DNA of 64,000 nt from GCA-2731375 sp964631725. Lineage in GTDB: Bacteria > Pseudomonadota > Alphaproteobacteria > GCA-2731375. How positions within the stretch are numbered: the first letter of the stretch is position 1; each line of letters opens with the position of its first letter. The notes beneath the pieces are model-generated. The model did not search any database. It was not told the origin of the DNA and saw only the letters and a program-made list of their open reading frames with translations. Positions 16,341-25,665 of the stretch are shown in pieces. The position numbers and the translations under genes are program-made. The stretch covers positions 62,001 through 126,000 of the forward strand of contig CAZVYX010000006.1 in the NCBI GenBank assembly GCA_964631725.1, written 5' to 3'.

Positions 16341-17708
16341 ATGTGGACCCTGCCCGAACCCCGGAAACTGATGCCGAAATTCATCGTCTGTTTGTCATTG
16401 GTACTGTCAGGCCTGACCTGGCTGCCGCACCCCGCCTGGGCGGCGCTGGAGATTGATATTACCAGGGGCAACGTGGATCCGTTGCCCGTCGCCATCCCGG
16501 ACTTCCATGCCGATGCCGGCGCGGCGGCGGATCAGGGCCAGCGCATGGCCCAGGTCATCACCGCCAATTTGGATCGTTCCGGACTGTTTCGTCCGCTGAA
16601 TCCGAAATCATTCATTCAAAGCCCGGAGTCGCTGCAGGCCCGGCCGCGTTTTGCCGACTGGCGGGTCCTGAATGCACAAGCCCTGGTCTCGGGCAAGGTT
16701 GGCGTGGAAAGCGATGGCCGGCTGCGCGTGGAATTCCGTCTTTGGGATGTCCTGGCGGGCGAGCAGATGACCGGCTTGGTCTATTTTTCCACGCCGGGCA
16801 ATTGGCGGCGCATTGCGCATGTCATCTCCGACGCTATTTACAAGCGTCTGACGGGGGAGGCCGGCTACTTCGATACCCGCGTGGTGTATGTGGCGGAAAG
16901 CGGACCGCGCGACAAGCGCATGAAACGCCTGGCGATCATGGACCAGGACGGCGACGGCCACCGCTTTCTGACCGATGGCAGCTATCTGGTGCTGACGCCG
17001 CGATTTTCTCCATCGCGCCAGGAAATTACCTACCTGTCCTACTATCGCAACACACCGCGGGTCTATCTCTACAACATCGATACCGGACGGCAGGAGGTCC
17101 TGGGCGAATTTCCCGGCATGACATATGCGCCGCGGTTTTCGCCGGATGGCAATCAGGTCATCATGAGCATGGCGCGCGACGGCAAATCCAACATTTTCGC
17201 CATGGATCTGCGCACCCGGGCGATCAGTCAGCTAACCAAGGGGCCGGCGATCGATACCTCGCCGTGCTATTCGCCCGACGGCGCCCGGGTCGTTTTCAAT
17301 TCAGACCGTGGCGGCAGCCAACAACTTTACGTGATGGGGGCCGACGGCAAGGGCGTCAAGCGGATCTCTTTCGGCGATGGCCGCTACGCGACGCCGGTTT
17401 GGTCGCCGCGCGGCGATCTGGTGGCCTTCACCAAAATGCGCCGGGGCCGGTTTTATATTGGCGTGATGCGGCCCGACGGCAGCGGCGAACGCCTGCTTTC
17501 CGAGAGTTTCCTGGATGAGGGACCAACCTGGGCTCCGAATGGCCGGGTGTTGATGTTTTTTCGGCAAAAACCCGCCAATAAACAAGGCAAGGGCGGGCGT
17601 ACGCGCCTATGGTCGGTTGATCTGACTGGCTATAACGAACGCGAAATGGTTACGCCGATCGATGCATCCGATCCTGCCTGGTCGCCCCTAAGCCCCTTGA
17701 ATCGTTGA
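16341..17708 (+). CDS. tolB: Tol-Pal system beta-propeller protein TolB
   Basis: Periplasmic protein that binds Pal and TolA. 455 residues: Sec signal peptide (PKFIVCLSLVLSGLTWLPHPAWA), an N-terminal alpha/beta domain (about 35-170), and a six-bladed WD40-like propeller with repeated PRFSPDGNQVIMS / PCYSPDGARVVFNSDRGG / PVWSPRGDLVAFT motifs. AGGAAG lies about 9 bases before the ATG at 16341; an in-frame ATG at 16371 would give a more conventional signal peptide and is an alternative. A 380-base gap separates it from pal. Confidence 0.95.
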   Translation: MWTLPEPRKLMPKFIVCLSLVLSGLTWLPHPAWAALEIDITRGNVDPLPVAIPDFHADAGAAADQGQRMAQVITANLDRSGLFRPLNPKSFIQSPESLQARPRFADWRVLNAQALVSGKVGVESDGRLRVEFRLWDVLAGEQMTGLVYFSTPGNWRRIAHVISDAIYKRLTGEAGYFDTRVVYVAESGPRDKRMKRLAIMDQDGDGHRFLTDGSYLVLTPRFSPSRQEITYLSYYRNTPRVYLYNIDTGRQEVLGEFPGMTYAPRFSPDGNQVIMSMARDGKSNIFAMDLRTRAISQLTKGPAIDTSPCYSPDGARVVFNSDRGGSQQLYVMGADGKGVKRISFGDGRYATPVWSPRGDLVAFTKMRRGRFYIGVMRPDGSGERLLSESFLDEGPTWAPNGRVLMFFRQKPANKQGKGGRTRLWSVDLTGYNEREMVTPIDASDPAWSPLSPLNR

Positions 17709-18088
17709 CAGACCATGGTTAATGTCGGAGACGAAACTATGTGAGGGCCGGATCAGGGGTAGTCACGGCGTAAAACAATCATTGCCCGATTAGGCAACTG
17801 GGTAAGTTGTTTTATGTCTTCAGCTATTTTTTTCATTAGGCAGTTGTTAAACTATTGCTGTCCATGTATGTCTGGCTCGCTGGATTATTGGTTGAAATGT
17901 TGCCGGCCAAAGGTTATGCGCAACTACCTAATTTGCCTGCGAAACGAGATAATGTTGGCGGAACAGGAACTTTGTTATCGGCATACACTGGCGCAAACCC
18001 GCCGCGAAAGCCGAACCATGCCGCCGCCAGGATTTGTTAATACTGAATTATGCTAACGCCGGATAATAATGAATGAGGAGTGGTCTCT
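17709..18088. other. AT-rich intergenic region between tolB and pal
   Basis: 380 bases, clearly richer in A/T than the flanking genes. It splits the otherwise compact tol cluster, so pal probably has its own promoter here. No terminator with a T-tract, RNA gene or credible open frame was found (the 80-codon frame at 17814-18056 has atypical composition and no ribosome site). Right before pal is a strong GAGGAG at 18075-18080. Confidence 0.45.
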
Positions 18089-18634
18089 ATGGTCTTTGAG
18101 AAATTTGCGCTGAAGGCGGCGTGTCTGGCGGCGACCATACTGCTGGTCGCGGCCTGCGAAACCCCCGTGGAGGAAAAGGCCGATGCCTCGGGCAGCGGGG
18201 GTGCCAAACAGTCGACGACGACGACGCAAAAAGCGCCCAAGGACGAAGTGAAAGCCACGATGACGCCGAAGGTGGTTCCCGGATCACAAGAAGATTTGGT
18301 GCTCAACGTCGGCAGTCAAATTCAGTTTGACTTCGACAAGTCCAATCTGCGTCCCGATGCCCGCAAAGTGGTCGAGCGCTGGGCCGATTGGCTGCAGCAG
18401 TATCCGGCCGTGACCGTGACCATTGAAGGTCACTGCGATGAAAGGGGTACGCGGGAGTACAACCTTGGCCTCGGCGAGCGACGCGCGGACTCGGCTCGTA
18501 AGTATCTGATTGCCCTGGGTATCAACGCCGACCGCGTTGGCACCATCTCGTATGGCAAGGAGCGGCCGCTGTGTGTCAGCAGCCACGAAGCCTGCTGGTC
18601 CCAGAACCGGCGGGACATGCTGCTGGTCAATTAG
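18089..18634 (+). CDS. pal: peptidoglycan-associated lipoprotein Pal
   Basis: Outer-membrane lipoprotein linking the membrane to peptidoglycan. 181 residues from ATG 18089 (GAGGAG 8 bases upstream decides the start). Lipobox LVAAC with Cys23, a Ser/Thr/Lys-rich linker, then an OmpA-like domain: QIQFDFDKSNLRPDARKVV and the peptidoglycan-binding signature TIEGHCDERGTREYNLGLGERRA, then SYGKERPLC. A T-rich terminator lies 110 bases downstream, before cpoB. Confidence 0.95.
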   Translation: MVFEKFALKAACLAATILLVAACETPVEEKADASGSGGAKQSTTTTQKAPKDEVKATMTPKVVPGSQEDLVLNVGSQIQFDFDKSNLRPDARKVVERWADWLQQYPAVTVTIEGHCDERGTREYNLGLGERRADSARKYLIALGINADRVGTISYGKERPLCVSSHEACWSQNRRDMLLVN

Positions 18635-18743
18635 GCCGCCGGCCGGTCCGCTAGGCGGACATGTCAGGCGTTATCCGGGCTCGTCAGAGCGCACCGCACG
18701 GGTGCCACTGGCGGGCCCGCATTTCTTTGACCAGGCAAATTGG

Positions 18744-18771
18744 TTCGGGACTTTCAAACCCGAATTTTTTT
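18744..18771 (+). terminator. rho-independent terminator between pal and cpoB
   Basis: A 6-bp stem, TTCGGG (18744-18749) with CCCGAA (18759-18764), is followed at once by seven T residues (18765-18771). This suits termination of the pal transcript. The loop is 9 bases, so it may be only partly efficient. Confidence 0.6.
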
Positions 18772-18871
18772 GACTGCTGTAATTTCGCCATGATTGGGTG
18801 GCAAAAGACGTCATTGAAATGACAGCAATAGCCGCCGAGGGCGTCAGAGCAACAAGCCGGAGCAAGACCTG

Positions 18872-19825
18872 ATGCAGCCTATTCGCCGAACATCCAACCG
18901 CCCATGGCCCCGGGCCCTATCGTCAGCCATGTGCGCCGGGTTCTGCTTGACCCTGCTGCTGGCGGCACCGGCGCCGGTGCGGGCGCAGAATTCCGATCTG
19001 CAAACCTTGACGCAACGGATAGAGCGTTTGCAACGAGACTTGCGCGAGTTGCAGAAGGACTACTATCGCGGTGAGAAGACCGGTGCGCCCGGTGCGGCCA
19101 AGGCGAACGCCGGCGGCGGCCAGCCGACCGGGGGGCAATTGGCCAATGCGGAAATCCGCATGAGCAATCTTGAATCGGAAATGCGCCTGCTGACCGGGCA
19201 GTTGGAAGAGGTGCGCCACGGTATTCAAACCGTGCTGGGACGCCTCGACAGCCTGATCAAGGATGTTGATTTCCGCCTGACCGAAATCGAACGGCGCATG
19301 ACCGCCGCGCCAGCGGCGGCAGCGAATGGCGCCACGGCATCGAAACCCGGAGATGGCGAGGCTGCCTCGAGCGAAAGTGCCGCCGCCCCGGCGACGGCGG
19401 CGGCGCAACCGTCGGGCCCGCCGTCGGTGCTGCCCAAGGGCACCCCGATGGAGCGTTACAACTACGCTTATTCGCTGTTGATAAAGGTCCGCCTGGACGA
19501 AGCCGAAGCTGCTTTTCAGGAGTTCATTTCTGCCCATGGCGATGATGATTTGGCGGGCAACGCACAATACTGGCTGGGCGAAACCTTCTATGCCCGCAAC
19601 AAGTTGTCCGAGGCCGCGCGCACCTTTTTGACCGGCATACAGCGCTATCCCGACAGCGGCAAGGCGCCCGACACGATGCTGAAATTGGGCATCACGCTGG
19701 GCAAACTGGGCCAGAAGGAAGAAGCCTGCGCGGCCTTTCTGGAAATGACAAAGCTGTTCCCAAATCTGCGCGTGCAGGTGAAAAAGCGCCTGCAACGGGA
19801 AATGAAATCGGGCGGCTGCGGCTGA
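18872..19825 (+). CDS. cpoB: Tol-Pal accessory protein CpoB (YbgF)
   Basis: Periplasmic coordinator of peptidoglycan synthesis and outer-membrane constriction. 317 residues: signal peptide (about 1-39, ending PVRAQ), a trimerising coiled coil (LQTLTQRIERLQRDLRELQKDYY and later ESEMRLLTGQLEEVRHGIQ), an Ala/Gly linker, and three tetratricopeptide-like repeats in the C-terminal half (YNYAYSLLIKVRLDEAEAAF; AQYWLGETFYARNKLSEAA; TMLKLGITLGKLGQKEEACAAF). Last gene of the Tol-Pal cluster. Confidence 0.93.
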   Translation: MQPIRRTSNRPWPRALSSAMCAGFCLTLLLAAPAPVRAQNSDLQTLTQRIERLQRDLRELQKDYYRGEKTGAPGAAKANAGGGQPTGGQLANAEIRMSNLESEMRLLTGQLEEVRHGIQTVLGRLDSLIKDVDFRLTEIERRMTAAPAAAANGATASKPGDGEAASSESAAAPATAAAQPSGPPSVLPKGTPMERYNYAYSLLIKVRLDEAEAAFQEFISAHGDDDLAGNAQYWLGETFYARNKLSEAARTFLTGIQRYPDSGKAPDTMLKLGITLGKLGQKEEACAAFLEMTKLFPNLRVQVKKRLQREMKSGGCG

Positions 19826-19835
19826 TACCGCTGCC

Positions 19836-21170
19836 ATGCCGGCGATTAACGATCGGACATTCGCCGCGCTGATGCGGCCGCTGGGACCGTACGAAGTTGC
19901 CCCGCGCTTGGCCGTTGCCGTCTCGGGCGGTGCCGACAGCATGGCCCTGGCTCTGCTGGCGCGGACCTGGGCCCGACGGCAGGGCGGCGAAGCCGTAGCC
20001 CTGACCGTTGATCATGGCCTGCGCCGCGAAGCCGCGGCCGAGGCCCGGCAGGTCCGTAGCTGGATGTCCGATCATGGCATGGCGCATCAAATCTTGCGCT
20101 GGCGCGGGCCCAAGCCCGAAAGCGGCATTCAGGCCGCGGCCCGGCAGGCGCGCTATGAAGCGCTCGGGCAATGGTGCCGGCGCCATGATGTCCTGCATCT
20201 CTTGACCGCGCACCATGGCGGCGATCAGGCCGAGACGGTGCTGTTGCGCCTCTGGCAGGGCAGCGGTATCGAGGGGCTGGCTGGCATGCCCGCAATCCGC
20301 GCCATGCCTGGTGTGCGCCTGTTGCGCCCCCTGTTGCCGCTGCGGCACGCCGACCTTGCCGCGACCCTTGCCGCACGGGACCAGGCCTGGCTGGAGGATC
20401 CATCGAACAGGGATGAAAAATTCGCCCGGATCAGGGCCAGACGCCACTTGGCGCGAAGCGATGGCGGATCGGACGCGGCGGCATGGCTGCTGCAGGTGGC
20501 GGATCAGGCCGCCGTGGTCCGGCGGCAGCTGCGCGGCGCCCTGGCCGATCTGGCGACCCGATCGGTGCGCCTGCACCCGGCCGGATTCTGTTACTTCGAT
20601 CCAAATCCCTGCCGGGGCCAGAACCAGGCGAATTTGGTGCCATTGTTGGGCGATGTTCTGCGCTGTATCGGCGGCGGCGAATTTAGACCCCGGCGCGAAA
20701 AGCTGGACCGGCTGGCCCTGGATTTGGCGGACCGGCCGTTGCCGGCGGGACGCACATTGGCGGGCGCCCGGATTTTGCCGCGCCCGGACGGCCTGCTCAT
20801 CTGCCGGGAAACCGGCCGCCTGCCCCGGCGGTTGAAAGTGGGCGCGGAGACACGGGGCCGCTGGGACCGTTTCGATTGGACCCTGGGCGGCGGCAGCGGC
20901 GGCATTGGGCGGGGCGGCGGCCTATCGGTCGGCGCCTTGGGGCGGGACGGTTGGCGGCAGGCGCGGGCGCGGCTTGGCGGAGATTGCGCCGTGCCGGCGC
21001 CGGTGCGGCTTGGACTGCCTGCTTTGTGGTATCGCGACCGGGTCCTGGCGGTACCTCATCTTAAGTTGATGCCGGATGGCGATAGTCCCAAATGGGCCCG
21101 GAAAATCAGCTTTTCAGCCCGGTTTTCGCCGGTCCGGCCGTTACAGGCGGATGGATTGCTGCTTGTTTGA
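19836..21170 (+). CDS. tilS: tRNA(Ile)-lysidine synthetase TilS
   Basis: Modifies C34 of the CAU-anticodon tRNA-Ile to lysidine so that it reads AUA. 444 residues; PP-loop ATP pyrophosphatase motif AVSGGADSMALALL (Ser30-Ser35), VDHGLRREAAAEA, and the TAHHGGDQAETVLLRLWQGSGIEGLAGM signature of the family. The C-terminal part, which holds the tRNA-contact domain, is more divergent and Gly/Arg-rich. It begins 10 bases after cpoB and precedes ftsH, an order common in proteobacteria. Confidence 0.93.
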   Translation: MPAINDRTFAALMRPLGPYEVAPRLAVAVSGGADSMALALLARTWARRQGGEAVALTVDHGLRREAAAEARQVRSWMSDHGMAHQILRWRGPKPESGIQAAARQARYEALGQWCRRHDVLHLLTAHHGGDQAETVLLRLWQGSGIEGLAGMPAIRAMPGVRLLRPLLPLRHADLAATLAARDQAWLEDPSNRDEKFARIRARRHLARSDGGSDAAAWLLQVADQAAVVRRQLRGALADLATRSVRLHPAGFCYFDPNPCRGQNQANLVPLLGDVLRCIGGGEFRPRREKLDRLALDLADRPLPAGRTLAGARILPRPDGLLICRETGRLPRRLKVGAETRGRWDRFDWTLGGGSGGIGRGGGLSVGALGRDGWRQARARLGGDCAVPAPVRLGLPALWYRDRVLAVPHLKLMPDGDSPKWARKISFSARFSPVRPLQADGLLLV

Positions 21171-21289
21171 CGTCATCTTAGCATTATCTTTATGGAAACC
21201 GGCCAGAATGGTGTATTGAGTTCACCCCTTTTCGAAAGGGAAATGGTAGCATCGGGCTATCCGAAGAGCCGCCGGAGAAGGAAGCATAG

Positions 21290-23221
21290 GTGAGCAATTT
21301 TAGTCGTAATATTGCCCTGTGGGTAATTATCGCCCTATTGGTGCTGGCGCTGTTCAATCTGTTCCAGGGGCCGGGCACGCGCGGTTCCGCGACCAATTTG
21401 GCCTATTCCCAGTTCATTTCGGAAGTTGAAGCCGGACAGGTGCGCGATGTCACCATTCAGGGCAATACCATCAGCGGTCATTATACCGGCGGCACGCCCT
21501 TCAATTCCTATGCGCCCAACGATCCCGACCTGGTGCGCAAACTGAACCAGGCCGGCGTGACGATTTCCGCCGCGCCGGATGAAGAAGGCACCCCGACACT
21601 ATTTGCCATTCTGCTGAATTGGTTCCCGATGCTGCTGTTGATCGGCGTCTGGATCTTTTTCATGCGGCAGATGCAATCGGGCGGCGGCAAGGCCATGGGC
21701 TTCGGCAAATCCAAGGCCCGTTTGCTGACCGAACGTTCGGGCCGGGTCACCTTTGACGATGTCGCCGGCATTGACGAGGCCAAGGAAGAGTTGGAGGAAA
21801 TTGTCGAGTTCCTGAAGGACCCGCAAAAGTTCCAGCGTCTCGGCGGCCGTATCCCCAAGGGCGCCCTGCTTGTTGGCCCGCCGGGTACTGGTAAGACCCT
21901 GTTGGCACGGGCCATCGCGGGCGAGGCGAACGTTCCGTTCTTTACCATTTCCGGCTCCGACTTCGTCGAGATGTTCGTTGGCGTCGGCGCTTCCCGCGTG
22001 CGCGACATGTTCGAGCAGGCGAAAAAGAATGCCCCCTGCATCATCTTTATTGACGAAATTGACGCCGTTGGGCGCCATCGCGGCGCCGGCCTGGGCGGCG
22101 GCAATGACGAACGCGAACAGACCTTGAACCAGTTGCTGGTGGAAATGGATGGCTTCGAGGCCAACGAGGGCGTGATCCTGGTTGCTGCCACCAACCGTCC
22201 GGATGTGCTGGATCCGGCCCTGTTGCGTCCGGGCCGTTTTGACCGCCAGGTCGTGGTGCCGAACCCCGACATCATCGGCCGGGACAAGATTCTAAAGGTC
22301 CATATGCGCAAGGTGCCCATGGCGCCGGATGTGGACAGCCGCACCATAGCCCGCGGCACGCCGGGTTTCTCCGGCGCTGATCTGGCCAATCTGGTGAATG
22401 AAGCTGCGCTCTTGGCGGCCCGCAAGAACCGCCGCGTGGTCACCATGCAGGAGTTTGAAGAGGCCAAGGACAAGGTCATGATGGGGGCCGAGCGGCGCTC
22501 CATGGTGATGACCGATGATGAAAAGGAACTGACCGCCTATCACGAGGCCGGCCATGCCCTGGTCGGGCTGTTGGTGGAGGGCAACGATCCCCTGCATAAA
22601 GTCACCATCATCCCCCGTGGCCGCGCCCTGGGCGTCACCATGAACCTGCCCGAGACCGACAAGTACGGTTACAAGAAAAGCGAAATCTGCGCCAAGCTGG
22701 CGATGACTTTCGGCGGTCGCGTCGCCGAAACCCTAATTTATGGCCCGGAGGACGTAACCACCGGCGCCGGCCAGGATATCCAGCAGGCGACCTCGTGGGC
22801 CCGGCGCATGGTGACAGAGTGGGGCATGTCCGAGAAGTTGGGGCCCCTGGCTTATTCCGGTAACGAGCAGGAAGTCTTCCTGGGCCATTCGGTCACGCAG
22901 ACCAAGAATATCTCGGACGCCACGGCCAAGGTCATTGACGAAGAGATCCGCCGCTTCGCCGAGGAGGCGGAAGCCTTGGCGACGGAGGTCCTGACTAAGG
23001 ATCTGGATAAGCTGCACACGGTTGCCAAGGCTTTGCTGGAATATGAAACCCTGAGCGGCGATGAGGTTCGCCAATTGCTCCGTGGCGAGGATATCGACCG
23101 GCCGGATGAGTTCGAACCGCCGCAGGATGCCAGCACCGCGACATCCGTGCCGCCATCAAGCAAGCCGAAGAAGCCGGACGGCCCGGGCGGCATGGAGCCA
23201 GAGCCGCAACCCGGCTCGTAA
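21290..23221 (+). CDS. ftsH: ATP-dependent zinc metalloprotease FtsH
   Basis: Hexameric inner-membrane AAA+ protease that removes misfolded membrane proteins and regulators such as LpxC-type or sigma-type substrates in other bacteria. 643 residues: two N-terminal membrane helices (about 5-24 and about 104-124), Walker A GPPGTGKT at 196-203, Walker B IIFIDEIDAVG, the second region of homology, and the zinc site HEAGH at 418-422. Start is GTG at 21290 with AAGGAAG upstream. The C-terminal tail is Pro/Glu-rich. Confidence 0.97.
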   Translation: MSNFSRNIALWVIIALLVLALFNLFQGPGTRGSATNLAYSQFISEVEAGQVRDVTIQGNTISGHYTGGTPFNSYAPNDPDLVRKLNQAGVTISAAPDEEGTPTLFAILLNWFPMLLLIGVWIFFMRQMQSGGGKAMGFGKSKARLLTERSGRVTFDDVAGIDEAKEELEEIVEFLKDPQKFQRLGGRIPKGALLVGPPGTGKTLLARAIAGEANVPFFTISGSDFVEMFVGVGASRVRDMFEQAKKNAPCIIFIDEIDAVGRHRGAGLGGGNDEREQTLNQLLVEMDGFEANEGVILVAATNRPDVLDPALLRPGRFDRQVVVPNPDIIGRDKILKVHMRKVPMAPDVDSRTIARGTPGFSGADLANLVNEAALLAARKNRRVVTMQEFEEAKDKVMMGAERRSMVMTDDEKELTAYHEAGHALVGLLVEGNDPLHKVTIIPRGRALGVTMNLPETDKYGYKKSEICAKLAMTFGGRVAETLIYGPEDVTTGAGQDIQQATSWARRMVTEWGMSEKLGPLAYSGNEQEVFLGHSVTQTKNISDATAKVIDEEIRRFAEEAEALATEVLTKDLDKLHTVAKALLEYETLSGDEVRQLLRGEDIDRPDEFEPPQDASTATSVPPSSKPKKPDGPGGMEPEPQPGS

Positions 23222-23284
23222 CTCCGGACCGCCGTTCTGTCCCGGGAGGCCAATGCCGCGGACGGCGTTTATCTCGCACCGATT

Positions 23285-24271
23285 TTGAATCTATCTGGCG
23301 CGGGCCTGCCCTTTGCCGGCGGTCCTCTGCACTTCGCGCAATGCCGCCTGTTCGGCCGGAATATGCCGGGCGAGATCATGAACCTTGAGGCGGCGGAACG
23401 GCGTGCGCCGGCGGCGCTGGAAAGGTTGCGGGCGACACGGCCCGCCATCCCTGGGCAGGACAGCCACAATTCCGGACCTGGCCCCCTGATCATGGGGATC
23501 GTCAACGTCACGCCGGACAGTTTTCATGATGGCGGCCGGCTGCGGCCGGCCACGGCCATCGCCCATGGCCGGGCGTTGGCGGCGGCCGGCGCGGCGATCC
23601 TTGATGTGGGCGGCGAGTCCACCCGGCCCGGCGCCCGGGAAGTGCCCGTGGACGAGGAGCTGGAGCGGGTCATGCCGGTGATCGAAGCCTTGTCGGGCGA
23701 TGGTTTGGCGGTATCCGTGGATACCCGCAAAGCGGCGGTGATGGCTGCTGCTGTAAATGCCGGCGCCCGCATGATCAACGATGTCACTGCCCTGCGTCAT
23801 GATCCCGCCAGCATGAGTTGCGCCGTGGGCCTGGCCGTGCCCGTGGTCCTGATGCATAGCCGGGGCACCCCCGACACCATGCAATCCATGACCGACTATG
23901 ACGATCTGATCATGGATGTATTCGGTGACCTGAGCGCCCGGGTGGCGGATTGTCTGGCCGCGGGTATGACGCGGCGTGATCTGCTGATCGATCCCGGCCT
24001 TGGTTTCGCCAAAAAGGCCGGGCAAAGTGCCGCTTTGCTGCGCGGCATGGCGCATTTCCATGCCCTGGGCTGCCCGCTGCTGATCGGCGCCTCGCGCAAG
24101 GGCTTTGTTGGAAAACTGACGGGCGCTGTGAAAACTGAGGACCGATTGCCGGGATCGCTGGCCGCCGCGATGTGGGCCGCGCAGCAGGGGGCCGCCGTTC
24201 TGCGGGTTCATGATGTCGCGGAGACGGCCCAGACGATGGCGATTTTCCAGTCCCTTTGCTATAAGGGATGA
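23285..24271 (+). CDS. folP: dihydropteroate synthase FolP (start uncertain)
   Basis: Condenses p-aminobenzoate with hydroxymethyl-dihydropterin pyrophosphate; sulfonamide target. TIM barrel motifs: MGIVNVTPDSFHDGG, DVGGESTRPGA, VSVDTRKAAVMAAA, INDVTAL, VLMHSRGTP, DPGLGFAKK, GASRKGFVG. The N-terminus is a problem: upstream of the core, GLPFAGGPLHFAQ resembles the N-terminal extension of other alphaproteobacterial FolP proteins, but no ATG precedes it in frame. I give the TTG at 23285; ATG at 23363 or 23378 would drop that segment. It lies between ftsH and glmM, a conserved order. Confidence 0.88.
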   Translation: MNLSGAGLPFAGGPLHFAQCRLFGRNMPGEIMNLEAAERRAPAALERLRATRPAIPGQDSHNSGPGPLIMGIVNVTPDSFHDGGRLRPATAIAHGRALAAAGAAILDVGGESTRPGAREVPVDEELERVMPVIEALSGDGLAVSVDTRKAAVMAAAVNAGARMINDVTALRHDPASMSCAVGLAVPVVLMHSRGTPDTMQSMTDYDDLIMDVFGDLSARVADCLAAGMTRRDLLIDPGLGFAKKAGQSAALLRGMAHFHALGCPLLIGASRKGFVGKLTGAVKTEDRLPGSLAAAMWAAQQGAAVLRVHDVAETAQTMAIFQSLCYKG

Positions 24272-24299
24272 CAACAATTGAGCTGTGAGTGAGGAGCGC

Positions 24300-25652
24300 A
24301 TGGAGCGCGAATTTTTCGGCACCGACGGCATTCGCGGTACGGCCAATACCTGGCCCATGACGGCGGAGATTGCGGTTCGGGCGGGCATGGCGGCGGGGCT
24401 GCAATTTACCCGTGGCGAGCATCGCCATCGGGTGGTGGTCGGCAAGGATACCCGCCTGTCGGGCTATATGCTGGAGCCGGCATTGACCGCCGGTTTCACC
24501 TCGGTCGGCATGGATGTCATTCTGGTCGGGCCCATGCCGACGCCGGCGGTTGCCCTGTTGACCCGCAGCCTGCGGGCCGATTTGGGCGTGGTGCTCTCCG
24601 CTTCGCACAATGCCTTCGCCGATAACGGCATCAAGCTGTTCGGCCCCGACGGATATAAGTTATCCGACCGTATCGAGACCGAGATCGAAGCGCGCATGCA
24701 GTCCGATATGTCCGGCAATCTGGCCGCGCCTGGCAATTTGGGCCGCGCCATGCGTTTGGAGGACGCGCCGGGCCGTTATATCGAGGCGGCGAAAGCCACC
24801 TTCCCATCGGAAAACCGCCTGGACGGCCTGAAGATCGTGATCGATTGCGCCAACGGTGCCGCCTACAAGGTTGCCCCCACGGTGCTGTGGGAACTGGAGG
24901 CCGAGGTTATCCCCATCGGCGTCGATCCCGACGGCTTCAATATCAACCGCGACTGCGGCTCGACCCACACCGACTACATGTGTGAACAGGTGGTCGCCCA
25001 TGGCGCCGATGTGGGCATTGCCCTGGACGGCGACGCCGACCGCCTGATTTTGGCCGACGAGCATGGCCATCTGGTCGACGGCGATCAGCTCATGGCCGCC
25101 ATCGCCGACTACTGGGCCGAAAGCGGTGATCTGAAAGGCGGCGGCATCGTCGCCACGGTAATGTCCAATCTGGGCTTGGAACGCTATCTTGCGGACAAGG
25201 GCCTGGAACTGGTTCGGACCCAGGTCGGTGACCGCTATGTCGTGGAACATATGCGCCAGCACGGCTACAACGTCGGCGGCGAACAATCGGGCCATATCGT
25301 GATGTCGGATTTCGGCACCACTGGCGATGGCCTGGTCGCCGCGCTGCAGGTTCTGGCCCTGATTGTCGCCCAAGGGCGGCCGGTCAGCGAGGTTTGCCGC
25401 CGCTTTGAAGCGGTGCCGCAATTGTTGAAGAATGTCCGATATGTTGGCGCCTCGCCGTTGGATTCGGACAAGGTCAGCAATGCCATCCAGGCTCAGCGCA
25501 TGCGCCTGGGTGATAAGGGACGGCTGTTGATCCGGCCCTCGGGAACCGAACCGCTGATCCGGGTCATGGCCGAGGGTGATGACGGCGACTTGATCCATTC
25601 CGTGGTCGATGAACTGGTCGACACGATCGAGGCCACGGCGGCGGCCGGTTGA
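24300..25652 (+). CDS. glmM: phosphoglucosamine mutase GlmM
   Basis: Converts glucosamine-6-phosphate to glucosamine-1-phosphate for UDP-GlcNAc and thus peptidoglycan and LPS. 450 residues: N-terminal FGTDGIRG, catalytic phosphoserine Ser102 in VVLSASHNAFADNG, Mg-binding DGDADRL, sugar-binding GGEQSGHIV, and phosphate-binding RPSGTEPLIRVM. I start at ATG 24300, matching the usual family N-terminus; a GTG at 24285 is possible. Follows folP by about 30 bases. Confidence 0.95.
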   Translation: MEREFFGTDGIRGTANTWPMTAEIAVRAGMAAGLQFTRGEHRHRVVVGKDTRLSGYMLEPALTAGFTSVGMDVILVGPMPTPAVALLTRSLRADLGVVLSASHNAFADNGIKLFGPDGYKLSDRIETEIEARMQSDMSGNLAAPGNLGRAMRLEDAPGRYIEAAKATFPSENRLDGLKIVIDCANGAAYKVAPTVLWELEAEVIPIGVDPDGFNINRDCGSTHTDYMCEQVVAHGADVGIALDGDADRLILADEHGHLVDGDQLMAAIADYWAESGDLKGGGIVATVMSNLGLERYLADKGLELVRTQVGDRYVVEHMRQHGYNVGGEQSGHIVMSDFGTTGDGLVAALQVLALIVAQGRPVSEVCRRFEAVPQLLKNVRYVGASPLDSDKVSNAIQAQRMRLGDKGRLLIRPSGTEPLIRVMAEGDDGDLIHSVVDELVDTIEATAAAG

Positions 25653-25665
25653 AGCAAGGTATCCA

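Noticed and set aside
17814..18056. 80-codon open frame before pal
   Set aside because: Composition and codon use unlike neighbouring genes, no ribosome site or homology that I recognise.
18646..18660. GTCCGC-TAG-GCGGAC hairpin just after pal taken as the pal terminator
   Set aside because: No T-run follows; the hairpin at 18744-18771 with seven T residues is the better terminator.
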